Assembly (NCBI GenBank): GCA_017643645.1
Contig: JAEPNB010000003.1
Coordinates: 186,001 to 250,000 of the forward strand
Direction: 5' to 3'
Origin: Balneola sp.
GTDB taxonomy: Bacteria; Bacteroidota; Rhodothermia; Balneolales; Balneolaceae
DNA length: 64,000 bases
Position numbers and translations under genes: made by a program. Under the pieces are notes generated by a model that saw nothing but the letters and a program-made list of their open reading frames with translations, had not been told where the DNA came from and made no database searches. Shown piece by piece: positions 35,741-44,624 of this stretch (the stretch's first letter is position 1; the number at the start of each line of letters is the position of its first letter).

Positions 35741-36537
35741 TCAAAAACCCATCAATATCAATATTTGGGCTTGGAAGAGTTGGGGGAGTTCTTCAAAAAT
35801 CTCTTTCTGATTCGGGTTATCAGATCAAGTCTGTTTTCTCAAGAGAGATATTTCCGGATTCAGTAGATGAATTGGGCGATTTAATTTTTCTTACCGTTCA
35901 GGACTCAGAAATTGGAAACTTGACAAATAAATTGACAGCTTCTTTTTCGGATTATTCAGATAAATTCATAATCCATTGTTCGGGAACACTGGATGCATCT
36001 GTGTTGGAGCCTTTCAGAAGTAAAGGTGCTGAAATTGCTTCTTTCCATCCGCTGAAAGCAATTACTCTAAATGACAATTCACTGGAAAATGTCTGGTTTG
36101 ATATGGATGGAGATGATGAAGTATTAAAGCTTCTGAAAAAAATAGCGAAGGATTTTAATGCACATAGCTTTGAAGTAAAACCGGAAGCTAAGCCACTTCT
36201 ACATGCTGCAGCGGTAGTGTCAGCGAATTATGTTGTAACGCTTATGAAGCTGGCAACCGATCTGGCAAAAGCAGGGGATATAGATCCTGAAGTTGCGTTA
36301 AAAGCTCTATTACCCTTAACAGAATCTTCGATTTCCAATATCAAAGAAAAAGGATTTCAGGAAGCATTAACAGGACCAATTGCCAGAGGTGATGAAGAAA
36401 CCATCAAAGAGCATGTTAAAATTTTGAAAAATCACCCGGACCTTTTGAGCATATATAAAAAATTGGGTTATTTAACTGTGGAACTGACCCGGTTAGAACC
36501 GGAATCCAAAACGAAACTTAAAAAATTGCTTGAATAG
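35737..36537 (+). CDS. Rossmann-fold DUF2520 protein
   Basis: A 266-aa protein with an N-terminal NAD(P)-binding motif SIFGLGRVGGVLQKSLSDSGY followed by FLTVQDSEIGNL and FIIHCSGTLDASVLEPF, then ASFHPLKAIT. The C-terminal helical domain (LLHAAAVVSANYVVTLMKLA; LTGPIARGDEETIKEHVKIL) matches DUF2520. The architecture resembles 6-phosphogluconate-dehydrogenase-like and ketopantoate-reductase-like enzymes; the substrate is unknown. Translationally coupled to the Memo-like gene upstream and closely followed by a TlpA-like lipoprotein gene. Confidence 0.88.
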   Translation: MIKNPSISIFGLGRVGGVLQKSLSDSGYQIKSVFSREIFPDSVDELGDLIFLTVQDSEIGNLTNKLTASFSDYSDKFIIHCSGTLDASVLEPFRSKGAEIASFHPLKAITLNDNSLENVWFDMDGDDEVLKLLKKIAKDFNAHSFEVKPEAKPLLHAAAVVSANYVVTLMKLATDLAKAGDIDPEVALKALLPLTESSISNIKEKGFQEALTGPIARGDEETIKEHVKILKNHPDLLSIYKKLGYLTVELTRLEPESKTKLKKLLE

Positions 36538-36559
36538 CTTTCCTGATAACAAATTGAAA

Positions 36560-37048
36560 ATGAGACTACTTACGGCTGCGTTTTTTTGTATGTGTATCAG
36601 CTGCACAAATCAAACAGAAAAAAAGATACTGGTAGATACAAACGCTACCGAATTGGTAAGTCAGATCGAGTCTTACAAAGGGGAGAAGCCTGTTCTGGTA
36701 AATTTTTGGGCGACCTGGTGTATTCCTTGTATAGAAGAATTTCCATACATAATGAAATTGAAAGAGAATTATGGCGATGAATTCGAGTTGATCTTTGTAT
36801 CAGGAGATTTTGAAGAAGCCAAAGAAGAAGCCAAAGAATTTTTGAAGGAACAGAATGTAAATTTTACTACTTACTATAAAACCGGGAAAGACAATGAGTT
36901 TATTCAAACAGTGTCGGATACTTGGTCGGGAGCATTGCCTTATACAGTAATTTACTCCAGAGATGGTAGCATTTCAGCAGAATGGGAAGGTAAAGCAGAG
37001 TATGAAAAATTTGAACAAGAGTTATTAAAAGTAATTGAAGAAGGTTAA
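36560..37048 (+). CDS. TlpA-like thioredoxin-fold lipoprotein
   Basis: A 162-aa periplasm-facing thiol-disulfide protein. Start chosen at ATG 36560, giving a lipoprotein signal MRLLTAAFFCMCISC with Cys15; the frame opens earlier at a TTG overlapping the previous gene but adds no signal character. The active site is FWATWCIPCIEEFPY (CxxC = C-I-P-C). The cis-proline strand is WSGALPYTVIYS. This is the TlpA/ResA layout used to keep periplasmic thiols reduced or to drive cytochrome c maturation. Third gene of the Memo-like operon, 4 bases before the next thioredoxin-like gene. Confidence 0.88.
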   Translation: MRLLTAAFFCMCISCTNQTEKKILVDTNATELVSQIESYKGEKPVLVNFWATWCIPCIEEFPYIMKLKENYGDEFELIFVSGDFEEAKEEAKEFLKEQNVNFTTYYKTGKDNEFIQTVSDTWSGALPYTVIYSRDGSISAEWEGKAEYEKFEQELLKVIEEG

Positions 37049-37052
37049 GATT

Positions 37053-37673
37053 ATGAGAAAGTTAAATGTTTTATTATCAGGTGTTTTGCTCAGTCTGTTA
37101 CTAATAAGTACAGGTATGTCACAACAAATGGAACAACTTGCGATCGGCTCAGACGCTCCTCTAGCAGATCGAAGCATGCAAACGGTTTCCGGTGAAGATA
37201 TTACTCTTGATAGTGCTGTTAAAGCTAATGGACTGGTTGTAATATTCTCATGCAATACTTGCCCGTGGGTAGACCGTTGGGAGGATCGATATCCTGTGGT
37301 TTCAGAGATTGCATCTAAAAACGAAGTTGGTATGATAGCTCTGAACTCGAATGAAAGTTATCGGGAAAGAGGGGACGGGATGAAGGACATGATTCAAAGA
37401 GCTAAGAAAATGAAGTATGATTTTCCATATGCCCTCGACAAAGACCACAAAATCGCAGATGCATTTGGAGCAACCCGAACTCCGCATGTTTATTTATTCG
37501 ATGCAGATATGAAGCTGGTTTATGTAGGAGCTATTGACGACAACGCTCGTGATGCTAACGCTGTAGAAAGTTTCTACTTGAAAGATGCGATCGAACAAAT
37601 GGTTAAAGGTGAGGAAATAACTCAACCCCAAACAAGATCATTGGGATGTACAATTAAAAGAGTGAGCGAGTAG
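37053..37673 (+). CDS. Secreted thioredoxin-like (AhpC/TSA-type) protein
   Basis: A 206-aa exported redoxin. Start ATG 37053 gives the signal peptide MRKLNVLLSGVLLSLLLISTGMSQ. The redox centre is IFSCNTCPWVDRWEDRY (C-N-T-C) and the cis-Pro segment is AFGATRTPHVYLFD. Residues about 26-60 (AIGSDAPLADRSMQTVSGED) match AhpC/TSA-type 'thioredoxin family proteins' of Bacteroidota and relatives. A further Cys lies near the C terminus (RSLGCTIKRVSE). Last gene of the operon, immediately after the TlpA-like gene; the two may act as a redox pair in the periplasm. Confidence 0.88.
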   Translation: MRKLNVLLSGVLLSLLLISTGMSQQMEQLAIGSDAPLADRSMQTVSGEDITLDSAVKANGLVVIFSCNTCPWVDRWEDRYPVVSEIASKNEVGMIALNSNESYRERGDGMKDMIQRAKKMKYDFPYALDKDHKIADAFGATRTPHVYLFDADMKLVYVGAIDDNARDANAVESFYLKDAIEQMVKGEEITQPQTRSLGCTIKRVSE

Positions 37674-37691
37674 TCCTATTATTTAACCTGT

Positions 37692-38756
37692 TCAAAGATT
37701 GAGTCCGGCTTTTGCCCATAATATTCTGTTAACTGAATGGTCAATTCTTTCTTCAGTGATCTCACCATTTTCTACTAATTCCTGAATAGTGCTGATTGCA
37801 TCTGCTAGATCTATTTGCTCTTTCAGGAGATTATTTCCGTAGCAAAACACATCTATTCCTGCTTCTAACCCAAGTTTTAGAGATTCTTTCATACCATAAT
37901 GATCAGAAATTGCTCTCATCTGCATATCATCCGAAATTACTACTCCATCAAAGCCTAACTGATCTCTCAGTAAATCCTGAATTGTTTTTTTGGAAAGTGT
38001 TGCCGGATATTTATCATCAAAATTTCCATTGAAAATGTGCGAAGTCATTATAACAGGACAAAGACCTTTTTGAATCATGTATTTGTATGGCTCAAGTTCA
38101 TCGCTTTCCCAGGTATCAGTCACATCCACAAAACCTGCGTGAGTATCGCCTGCTGCGCTTCCATGTCCCGGAAAGTGTTTACAGGCTGTAAGCACACCAT
38201 TTTCCTGATGTCCCTGAACATAAGCTTGCGCATGTTTATTTACTTCTGATGAAGTTGCACCAAAGCAACGTTCCCGTTTTGCGATAATCGAACTTTCAGC
38301 ATTTAAAGCCAGATCCACACAAGGAGCAAAGTTGATATTGATTCCGTGTTGTTTCAAAACTTCAGAGATCAACGCTCCTTCTTGCTGAGTGACAGTGGTG
38401 TCGTCTATGTTTCCGAGTTCCTGATGAGACTTGGTTACCGGAAAGCCGTATTCAGGTTTTAACCTGTTAATAAGTCCACCTTCCTGATCAATACCAATAA
38501 ATAATGGAATCTCAGAAGCCTCCTGAAGTTGTGCAGTTAAATTCTTGAGTTGTTCGGGAGATTTGATATTATGAACCGGTTTATTGAAGACCATATCTTT
38601 ATCAAAAAGAATGACGCCACCGGGTTTAATATTTTTGATCAGTTTTGATATTTCTGAATCACTATTGCATTCATTTCCATGAAATCCAATAAGGAATAAT
38701 TGAGCAATTTTTTCTTTCAGAGATAAGTCTTTTATTACAGACTGATTAACCTTCAT
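37692..38756 (-). CDS. nagZ: Glycoside hydrolase family 3, NagZ-type beta-N-acetylglucosaminidase
   Basis: A 354-aa one-domain GH3 enzyme. The NagZ active-site loop is CKHFPGHGSAAGDTHAG, holding the Asp-His general acid/base pair, and the nucleophile Asp is in FDGVVISDDMQMRAIS. PLFIGIDQEGGLINRL is also family-typical. NagZ removes GlcNAc from muropeptides or cleaves chains from the non-reducing end. No signal peptide is seen (MKVNQSVIKDLSLKEKIAQLFLIGF), so it should be cytoplasmic. Divergent from namZ across 100 bases, which must hold promoters for both; this pairing is a known wall-recycling arrangement. Confidence 0.92.
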   Translation of the reverse strand: MKVNQSVIKDLSLKEKIAQLFLIGFHGNECNSDSEISKLIKNIKPGGVILFDKDMVFNKPVHNIKSPEQLKNLTAQLQEASEIPLFIGIDQEGGLINRLKPEYGFPVTKSHQELGNIDDTTVTQQEGALISEVLKQHGININFAPCVDLALNAESSIIAKRERCFGATSSEVNKHAQAYVQGHQENGVLTACKHFPGHGSAAGDTHAGFVDVTDTWESDELEPYKYMIQKGLCPVIMTSHIFNGNFDDKYPATLSKKTIQDLLRDQLGFDGVVISDDMQMRAISDHYGMKESLKLGLEAGIDVFCYGNNLLKEQIDLADAISTIQELVENGEITEERIDHSVNRILWAKAGLNL

Positions 38757-38856
38757 TATATTGATAGAATCGATTTAATATTTAGTTACAGAAGTTCAAC
38801 TTCAGATGGTTTAACTTCAACTCGATTTGAAAATAAAATGTAATAAAAAGCTATAT

Positions 38857-40110
38857 ATGAATATCAAAAATCCGTTGGTTTTATTAGCGTCTCTGTTTCT
38901 TTTCGGAGTCGCTTGTGCTCAAAATCAAAAACATACAGAACCGATCAAAACAGGCATTGAAGTCCTTAAAAACAATAAATTTGATGTACTGAATGGTAAG
39001 AAAGTGGGTTTAATTACGAATGCTACGGGGCTGAGTTCTTCATTAAAGCCCACCATCGATATCCTTTTTGAAGCTGAGAATGTTGAGCTTGTAGCTTTGT
39101 ACGGTCCAGAACATGGTGCGCGTGGAGAGATAGCGGCAGGAGACAAAGTTGATGATTATGTAGATCCGGTTACTCAGGTTCCGGTGTATTCTCTGTATGG
39201 GAAAACCAGAAAACCGACCAAAGAAATGCTCGAAGATGTGGAAGTACTTGTGTATGATATTCAGGATATTGGTGTAAGATCTTATACATACATCAGCACG
39301 ATGGGCTTAGCAATGGAAGCGGCGGCTGAACATGATATCGAATTTGTAGTTCTTGATAGGCCAAACCCATTGGGTGGCAACAAAATTGAAGGTAATGTTG
39401 CTGAAGAAGGTTATTTCTCATTTGTAAGTCAATATCCTGTTCCTTATGTGTATGGAATGACACCGGGGGAAGTTGCAATTATGATCAACGAAGAAGGGTG
39501 GCTTGGTGAAGGGAAAAAAGCAGATCTGACTGTTGTGGAAATGGAAGGGTGGGATAGATCAATGACATTTGAAGAAACAGGATTACATTGGATTCCGACT
39601 TCACCGCATATTCCTCATGCAAATTCCGCATATTTTTATGTTTCTACAGGCATAATGGGAGAACTGGGAGTTTTCTCTGAAGGCGTTGGATATACTCTTC
39701 CGTTTCAGGTTTTTGCAGCAGAATGGATTGATGAAAGGAAGCTGGCAGAAAACATGAATGCACTAAATATTCCGGGTGTTGAATTTCGTCCGATCGTTTT
39801 CAAACCATTTTATGGCAGAGATCAGGGTAAAACATTACATGGTGTTCAGATCCATTTTTCGGACTATACACAAGCACATTTAATGAGCTTACAATACTAT
39901 TTTATGCAGGTTCATAAGCAAATGTATCCTGAAATAGACATCTTTGAAGAAGGAAAGAAACGTTGGTCAATGTTTGATAAAGTTTCGGGTACTAATGAAA
40001 TCAGAAACAAATTTAGAGAATCATATAAAGTTGCAGATATCGAAGAATATCTAAATAAAGACGTAGAGTCGTTTAGAAAAAAATCATCACAATATCATCT
40101 ATACAAATAA
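38857..40110 (+). CDS. namZ: DUF1343 / GH171 exo-beta-N-acetylmuramidase (NamZ-like) lipoprotein
   Basis: A 417-aa exported lipoprotein; start set at ATG 38857 so that the signal LLASLFLFGVAC ends in a lipobox Cys (the open frame extends to a TTG with no signal). Characteristic DUF1343 blocks are GKKVGLITNATGLS, LYGPEHGARGEIAAGD, VYDIQDIGVRSYTYIS, FVVLDRPNPLGG and PYVYGMTPGE. The studied member (Bacillus subtilis YbbC/NamZ) cleaves terminal MurNAc from peptidoglycan. Here it lies beside NagZ and 4 bases before an amidase gene, the same functional trio as in B. subtilis. Function by family plus context. Confidence 0.88.
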   Translation: MNIKNPLVLLASLFLFGVACAQNQKHTEPIKTGIEVLKNNKFDVLNGKKVGLITNATGLSSSLKPTIDILFEAENVELVALYGPEHGARGEIAAGDKVDDYVDPVTQVPVYSLYGKTRKPTKEMLEDVEVLVYDIQDIGVRSYTYISTMGLAMEAAAEHDIEFVVLDRPNPLGGNKIEGNVAEEGYFSFVSQYPVPYVYGMTPGEVAIMINEEGWLGEGKKADLTVVEMEGWDRSMTFEETGLHWIPTSPHIPHANSAYFYVSTGIMGELGVFSEGVGYTLPFQVFAAEWIDERKLAENMNALNIPGVEFRPIVFKPFYGRDQGKTLHGVQIHFSDYTQAHLMSLQYYFMQVHKQMYPEIDIFEEGKKRWSMFDKVSGTNEIRNKFRESYKVADIEEYLNKDVESFRKKSSQYHLYK

Positions 40111-40114
40111 TTCA

Positions 40115-41935
40115 ATGAAGCAGATCGGGCTACTTTTTTTAAGCTGCTTATTTATTAATGCAGTTACTTTAGGACAGGAAATAGAAGAATCGAAAGATGA
40201 TTCATTATATCTCAATATTGTAATTCCTGAACAGGATACCATTGTGTATTCTTTCTCCAGATACAGAGTTGCAGCGAATACCAATCCCGGAGCAACAGCT
40301 TACATAAATGGAAGAAGAGCGAAAGTGTATTCATCGGGTGCTTTTATTGCGATGATAGATCATGAGGATGATACCACAGATATCATTTTCAGAGTGGAAA
40401 TGGATGGCGAAAGCCTTTCGGATACTATGATGTTAGTTCGTCCAATGCCGGAAGAACCCAATCTGAGTAAAAATATAATATCAGATTTAATGGTTGAACC
40501 GGGCAGTGATGTTTGGCTTGAACCGGGAGAAGCTTTGAACGTTCAATTTCAGGGTAAACCTGGGGAAGATGCATATTTCAACATAAACGGTTTTACTGAT
40601 AATATTAAGATGGAAGAGGTTTCTCCAAGATTGGTTGGGGGAAAAGAAGGTGTTTACAGAGGAACTTATTATGTGAGGGAAGGAGATGCGGTCAAAGATG
40701 CAGCTATTACCTTCAAAATTAAAAAGGGATTACTCGGTTACCACAAAAGAGTAAGCACATTCAAAATAAGTTTCTTACCTGAACCCATCGTCGGTGTTGT
40801 AATAACCGATGATGCATATCTGAATGTAGGACTTGGAACCGATCGTTTGGGCGGCACAAAGTATGGAACCATTCCCGAAGGCGTTAAGCTAAATATTACA
40901 GGAATGCAGCAGGGAATGTATAAAGTGCGTCTTTCAGAAAGTTTGGATGCATGGATACCAAGACGTTTTGTTGAATTAACAGATGAAGAGTTGGAACCGG
41001 TTTCTTCTCTTACTGGGAATATCCGGGTTTCAGGGAATGCGAGACACGATCTGATAAGAGTTACACTTTCAGAAAAATTACCTTACATAACTACTCAGGA
41101 GATCGATCCAAATAAGATCATAGTAGATATTTTTGGTGCTACTTCTAATACAAACTGGAAGATCAAATATCTTACTTCCGAAGGAATTGAAAGTGTTGAC
41201 TGGGAACAGGTTGAAAATGACCGATTTCGCTTAACGATCAAACTTAATAACACTCAAAACTGGGGTTATTCCATTGATTACGGCTGGGGTGCTATCATGG
41301 ATATCAGAATTAAAAGACCCCCGACTATCACAAGTGTTATTAAGCCTTTAACAGGAAGAGTTATTGCGGTTGATGCAGGTCATGGCGGAAGCAACAATGG
41401 TTCGCTTGGAGCTGCAGGTTATCAGGAAAAGGATGTAACTCTGCAAATTTCTGAGTTGTTGAAAGCCCAACTTGAAGAAGCCGGCGCTGAAGTTATAATG
41501 ACAAGAACAGACGATAGTTATGTTTACATGTCGGAGAGAAGGGAAATGACGATTGAAACAAGAGCGGATCTTTTGGTGAGCATTCATACCAATTCGATTG
41601 GTTATGGCAGTGATCCTTTACAAATAAAAGGTACTGGTTCATTTTATAAACATATCGCGTTTAAGCCATTAGCTGAGATCATGTACAACAGAATGACATC
41701 TTTGGGATTAGACGACTATGGATTAACCGGTAGCTTCAATTTTACCTTAAATGCTCCTATCGAGTTTCCGAATGTGTTGGTTGAAACGGCATTTATTTCA
41801 AATCCTGAAGAAGAGATCTTACTTACCGATTCTGATTTTCAACATAAGATTGCTGAGCAGATCGTTGCAGGTTTAGAGCAGTTTTATCTGGAGCACTCAT
41901 TTATTGAGTCAGTTTCAGATATGCCGGAAAAGTAA
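40115..41935 (+). CDS. N-acetylmuramoyl-L-alanine amidase (Amidase_3) with SH3-like and AMIN-like modules
   Basis: A 606-aa exported amidase. Signal peptide KQIGLLFLSCLFINAVTLGQ. Residues about 30-230 are beta-rich with no named domain. An SH3-like segment follows (DAYLNVGLGTDRLGGTKYG; LNITGMQQGMYKVRLSES; DAWIPRRFV), then an AMIN-like strand set (HDLIRVTLSEKLPYITTQ). The catalytic Amidase_3 domain shows zinc ligands in VIAVDAGHGG (His), YQEKDVTLQ (Glu) and LLVSIHTNS (His), with the catalytic Glu in VLVETAFISNPEEE. It would cut the MurNAc-L-Ala bond, supplying glycan ends for the NamZ and NagZ enzymes encoded beside it. Two REP-like palindromes follow. Confidence 0.9.
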   Translation: MKQIGLLFLSCLFINAVTLGQEIEESKDDSLYLNIVIPEQDTIVYSFSRYRVAANTNPGATAYINGRRAKVYSSGAFIAMIDHEDDTTDIIFRVEMDGESLSDTMMLVRPMPEEPNLSKNIISDLMVEPGSDVWLEPGEALNVQFQGKPGEDAYFNINGFTDNIKMEEVSPRLVGGKEGVYRGTYYVREGDAVKDAAITFKIKKGLLGYHKRVSTFKISFLPEPIVGVVITDDAYLNVGLGTDRLGGTKYGTIPEGVKLNITGMQQGMYKVRLSESLDAWIPRRFVELTDEELEPVSSLTGNIRVSGNARHDLIRVTLSEKLPYITTQEIDPNKIIVDIFGATSNTNWKIKYLTSEGIESVDWEQVENDRFRLTIKLNNTQNWGYSIDYGWGAIMDIRIKRPPTITSVIKPLTGRVIAVDAGHGGSNNGSLGAAGYQEKDVTLQISELLKAQLEEAGAEVIMTRTDDSYVYMSERREMTIETRADLLVSIHTNSIGYGSDPLQIKGTGSFYKHIAFKPLAEIMYNRMTSLGLDDYGLTGSFNFTLNAPIEFPNVLVETAFISNPEEEILLTDSDFQHKIAEQIVAGLEQFYLEHSFIESVSDMPEK

Positions 41936-41949
41936 GGACATTATAAAAC

Positions 41950-41983
41950 CCTGTAGGGGGAATTCATGAATTCCCCCTACAGG
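41950..41983. repeat. REP-like perfect palindrome 1
   Basis: CCTGTAGGGGGAATTC and GAATTCCCCCTACAGG are perfect 16-base arms around AT, making a 34-base palindrome directly after the amidase gene. It could end transcription from either side, but no T-run follows. Confidence 0.85.
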
Positions 41984-41997
41984 ATTTGTTTATGGTA

Positions 41998-42023
41998 CAG
42001 GGACAATTCATGAACTGTCCCTG
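41998..42023. repeat. REP-like palindrome 2
   Basis: CAGGGACA and TGTCCCTG flank an ATTCATGAAC centre; the only mismatch is one A/C pair. The central TTCATGAA is shared with palindrome 1, fourteen bases away, so the two look like members of one family in tandem. Confidence 0.8.
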
Positions 42024-42045
42024 CCGTATTGATCGACCTAAATTG

Positions 42046-44604
42046 TTATTTCAACAACGTCATCTGTTTGGATATCACACCAAAATCTGTTCTCAACTGG
42101 TAGATGTAGATTCCACTGGAAAGGTTGGAAGCATCAAACTGAACAGAATGGAATCCCTGAGATTTCGATCCTGAGAAAACAGTAGCTACTTTTCTCCCCA
42201 ACATGTCGTAAACAGTAATATTTACCTTGCTGTGCTGTGGTAACCCAAAAGTAATGTTAGTGCTTGGGTTAAACGGATTCGGGTAATTCTGGTTCAATTC
42301 TATGTCGGATGGAATATCCGCAAGAAGCTCATCTTCGGTAGAAGTTGCAAGTCCCATTTCAACGGCTCTGAGGTCATCAAAAAGAATAAATCCGGTAGAA
42401 GGTTGGCCCGGAGTGTACGTAAGCTGATAGCTGTCCAGATACAGAGTTCCATTCAGCGTTCCATTACCATTTACCCATGCCACAACAGGATCGTTTGCCA
42501 TATCCCAGGAAATTAATTTCCAGCCTAACCAGTCAACCGTATACCATTCACTGGCTTCAAGCTCTCCGTTACCGTCACGAACTACATATCGGAATTTATT
42601 GCCATTTCCATCTCCAAATACATACGATTGAAGAATTCTGGAATTACTGAATTTAGGCGTTGTAGTTTTCCCTCTGTATTCGCGAATGAGGTGTTCAGTG
42701 TCGGAGGTTCTCCAGCCATAATTTATTCGCAGAGATTGTGTACTATTAGTAAGCAGGTTTACGATATCTGTTTCAATTTGCAAATTGGTTTCTTCAGCAA
42801 CAAAGCCGGTTGTACTTCCCGAAGCAGTTGGAGACCACCATGCACCGGCTCCACCGGAAATTTCATTTCTGGTTAAGCCTTCCATTTTGTCAACATCAAC
42901 CTGATTGTGGATTTCCTGATCTGTGGTGGGGAATGTTCTGTTGATATCAGAACCGAGTGCATTTCCAACGGTATCACTAATCGCACCACTTATCTTTAGT
43001 ATATAATTTGTACTCTCGTCCAGTCTTTGAGACGGAAAGAAATTTATAACGCTTTTTCCAAATACTTCATAGTATTTTACTGTTCCGGGAACAGAATAAG
43101 TTCCTTTTTTGATCTCTATACCGGAGCTTAAATTTGAAGTATCCAGAAATTCATTAAAAGTTGCTGAAGCAATTGGCTTAAGTTCGTTAAACTGTGTATT
43201 AGTTGGTCTTATATCAGAAACGATTGGAGATTGGATATCAGCATTTCCGGTTTCAATATTGAGAACGAAAGAATCCCCTCCAACTCCGTCACCATTTCCA
43301 TCCAATTGATGCATGTATGTAGACTGATCGATCGCTGTGGAATCTATTTTTAATACATAGTTGCTTTCAAATTCAAGTTCATTAGTGATGATCTCAAGTC
43401 TTGAATCATTTTTCCATAGTAATTGGATACTATCAGCCGGGATAAATGAAAGTGCATCTTCTACCGTGGATTTAACCATTTTTCTGCTGAATTGAAGTAC
43501 GAGATTTTCTCCGGGGTTAACCAAAAGCGTGTCTGTTACATCAAGACCGGTAATAAAAGGAGGGGTAGCCGAAACTAAACTCACATCATGAAAAGTAAAA
43601 TCATCAGTAAGAACATCTATAGTAGCAGTATCGGAATAAAAACCATCTGCGCTTACAATTACTTGCTGATTACCGTTTGTAATCTCTTCCAGATAGTAGA
43701 ATCCATTTTTAAGTTCTTCAGGATCAGAAGAGTACTGATTAAACAAAGACTCAAAAGTATCTGTGGTATAGTTCTGACCGTCAATAGAAATGGTTGCTCC
43801 ATTAAGTGCTTCTCCGTCATCATTGTCTGAAATAACTCCGGTAGCAATGCCAACAACAGGTTGCTGATCTCTGACACCAAAATACTCAAGGAAACTCCAG
43901 AATGCAGCTTGTGCTTCTAATCGTTTATATTCGGCATTTAAATTTCTTTTTTGTTGAAAAGGGACAGTATGAAAACCACCTTCACTTAGCAAAGAAGCCA
44001 TGTTTGTAGTTCGGTTCACAAATAAATAAGGAAATTTGTTAGAGTGATTTGTAGCACTACCACCCAAATAAAAATTTCGGTCTGCAAAATTACCAATGGT
44101 TGGAATTCTCATTGCATCAGTAAGTTCTACTATCAGGGCATCCCCGTATGCTTTACCACCATTTGGAGTTTTTTCTACCGTGCTTCCGTTTGATCTCCAT
44201 CCTCCGTAAAGAGTAAGTGTGTAATTATTTGTGACGTTTGGGGCATTACTATGAATGGAGTAATAAAAATCAGCTCCGGTAGCATTTGCAAGATCATCTC
44301 TCTGTCCCAATGGAACTTGCTGAGAATCATTTGTTCTTGCAATAAAAACGGTATCAATATCGGTTTGGGTAAGTAACATTTCCTGTAAAGCTAATCCAAT
44401 CCTGAGTACTTTTTCAGGTTCAGAATATCCGTAAAGGCCTTGGTTTTCTGTTTGGCTATGTCCGGGATCTATAAATATGGAAACCCCGTCAAGTCCGGTT
44501 ACTTGCTGAGCTTTTGTTGATGTTGAAAAGCTGATTAAAACAATACTCAGCAGTGAATAAAAGGCGAATGATTTCATTGTGGTTTTTACTGATCTAAATT
44601 TCAT
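42046..44604 (-). CDS. Secreted multi-domain N-acetylmuramoyl-L-alanine amidase with C-terminal sorting tail
   Basis: An 852-aa exported enzyme (signal FAFYSLLSIVLISFSTSTKAQ; a second possible Met lies nine residues in). The N-terminal Amidase_3 domain has zinc His in VSIFIDPGHSQ, Glu in SEPEKVLRIG, His in FYYSIHSNAP and catalytic Glu in ASLLSEGGFH. A carboxypeptidase-regulatory-like unit follows (GIATGVISDNDDGEALNGATI), then two SbsA/Big_5-like Ig units (ENLVLQFSRKMVKSTVE; IASATFNEFLDTSNLSSG). A ~200-residue carbohydrate-binding-like region comes next. The protein ends in a type A sorting tail (NYPNPFNPSTNITFGLP; YDMLGRKVATVF; SSGIYIYQLR). It would be sent to or past the outer membrane. Convergent with the periplasmic amidase gene. 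Confidence 0.88.
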   Translation of the reverse strand: MKFRSVKTTMKSFAFYSLLSIVLISFSTSTKAQQVTGLDGVSIFIDPGHSQTENQGLYGYSEPEKVLRIGLALQEMLLTQTDIDTVFIARTNDSQQVPLGQRDDLANATGADFYYSIHSNAPNVTNNYTLTLYGGWRSNGSTVEKTPNGGKAYGDALIVELTDAMRIPTIGNFADRNFYLGGSATNHSNKFPYLFVNRTTNMASLLSEGGFHTVPFQQKRNLNAEYKRLEAQAAFWSFLEYFGVRDQQPVVGIATGVISDNDDGEALNGATISIDGQNYTTDTFESLFNQYSSDPEELKNGFYYLEEITNGNQQVIVSADGFYSDTATIDVLTDDFTFHDVSLVSATPPFITGLDVTDTLLVNPGENLVLQFSRKMVKSTVEDALSFIPADSIQLLWKNDSRLEIITNELEFESNYVLKIDSTAIDQSTYMHQLDGNGDGVGGDSFVLNIETGNADIQSPIVSDIRPTNTQFNELKPIASATFNEFLDTSNLSSGIEIKKGTYSVPGTVKYYEVFGKSVINFFPSQRLDESTNYILKISGAISDTVGNALGSDINRTFPTTDQEIHNQVDVDKMEGLTRNEISGGAGAWWSPTASGSTTGFVAEETNLQIETDIVNLLTNSTQSLRINYGWRTSDTEHLIREYRGKTTTPKFSNSRILQSYVFGDGNGNKFRYVVRDGNGELEASEWYTVDWLGWKLISWDMANDPVVAWVNGNGTLNGTLYLDSYQLTYTPGQPSTGFILFDDLRAVEMGLATSTEDELLADIPSDIELNQNYPNPFNPSTNITFGLPQHSKVNITVYDMLGRKVATVFSGSKSQGFHSVQFDASNLSSGIYIYQLRTDFGVISKQMTLLK

Positions 44605-44624
44605 GGTTATAATTTCTCTTAAAC

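Noticed and set aside
34252-37673. Natural-product biosynthesis cluster around the phosphopantetheinyl transferase
   Set aside because: No carrier, ketosynthase, adenylation or tailoring enzyme lies near it, and a strong terminator separates it from the following operon.
41950-42023. Ordinary Rho-independent terminators
   Set aside because: There is no T-run behind either hairpin and the two palindromes share a centre, so a REP-like repeat explains them better, although they may still influence 3' ends.
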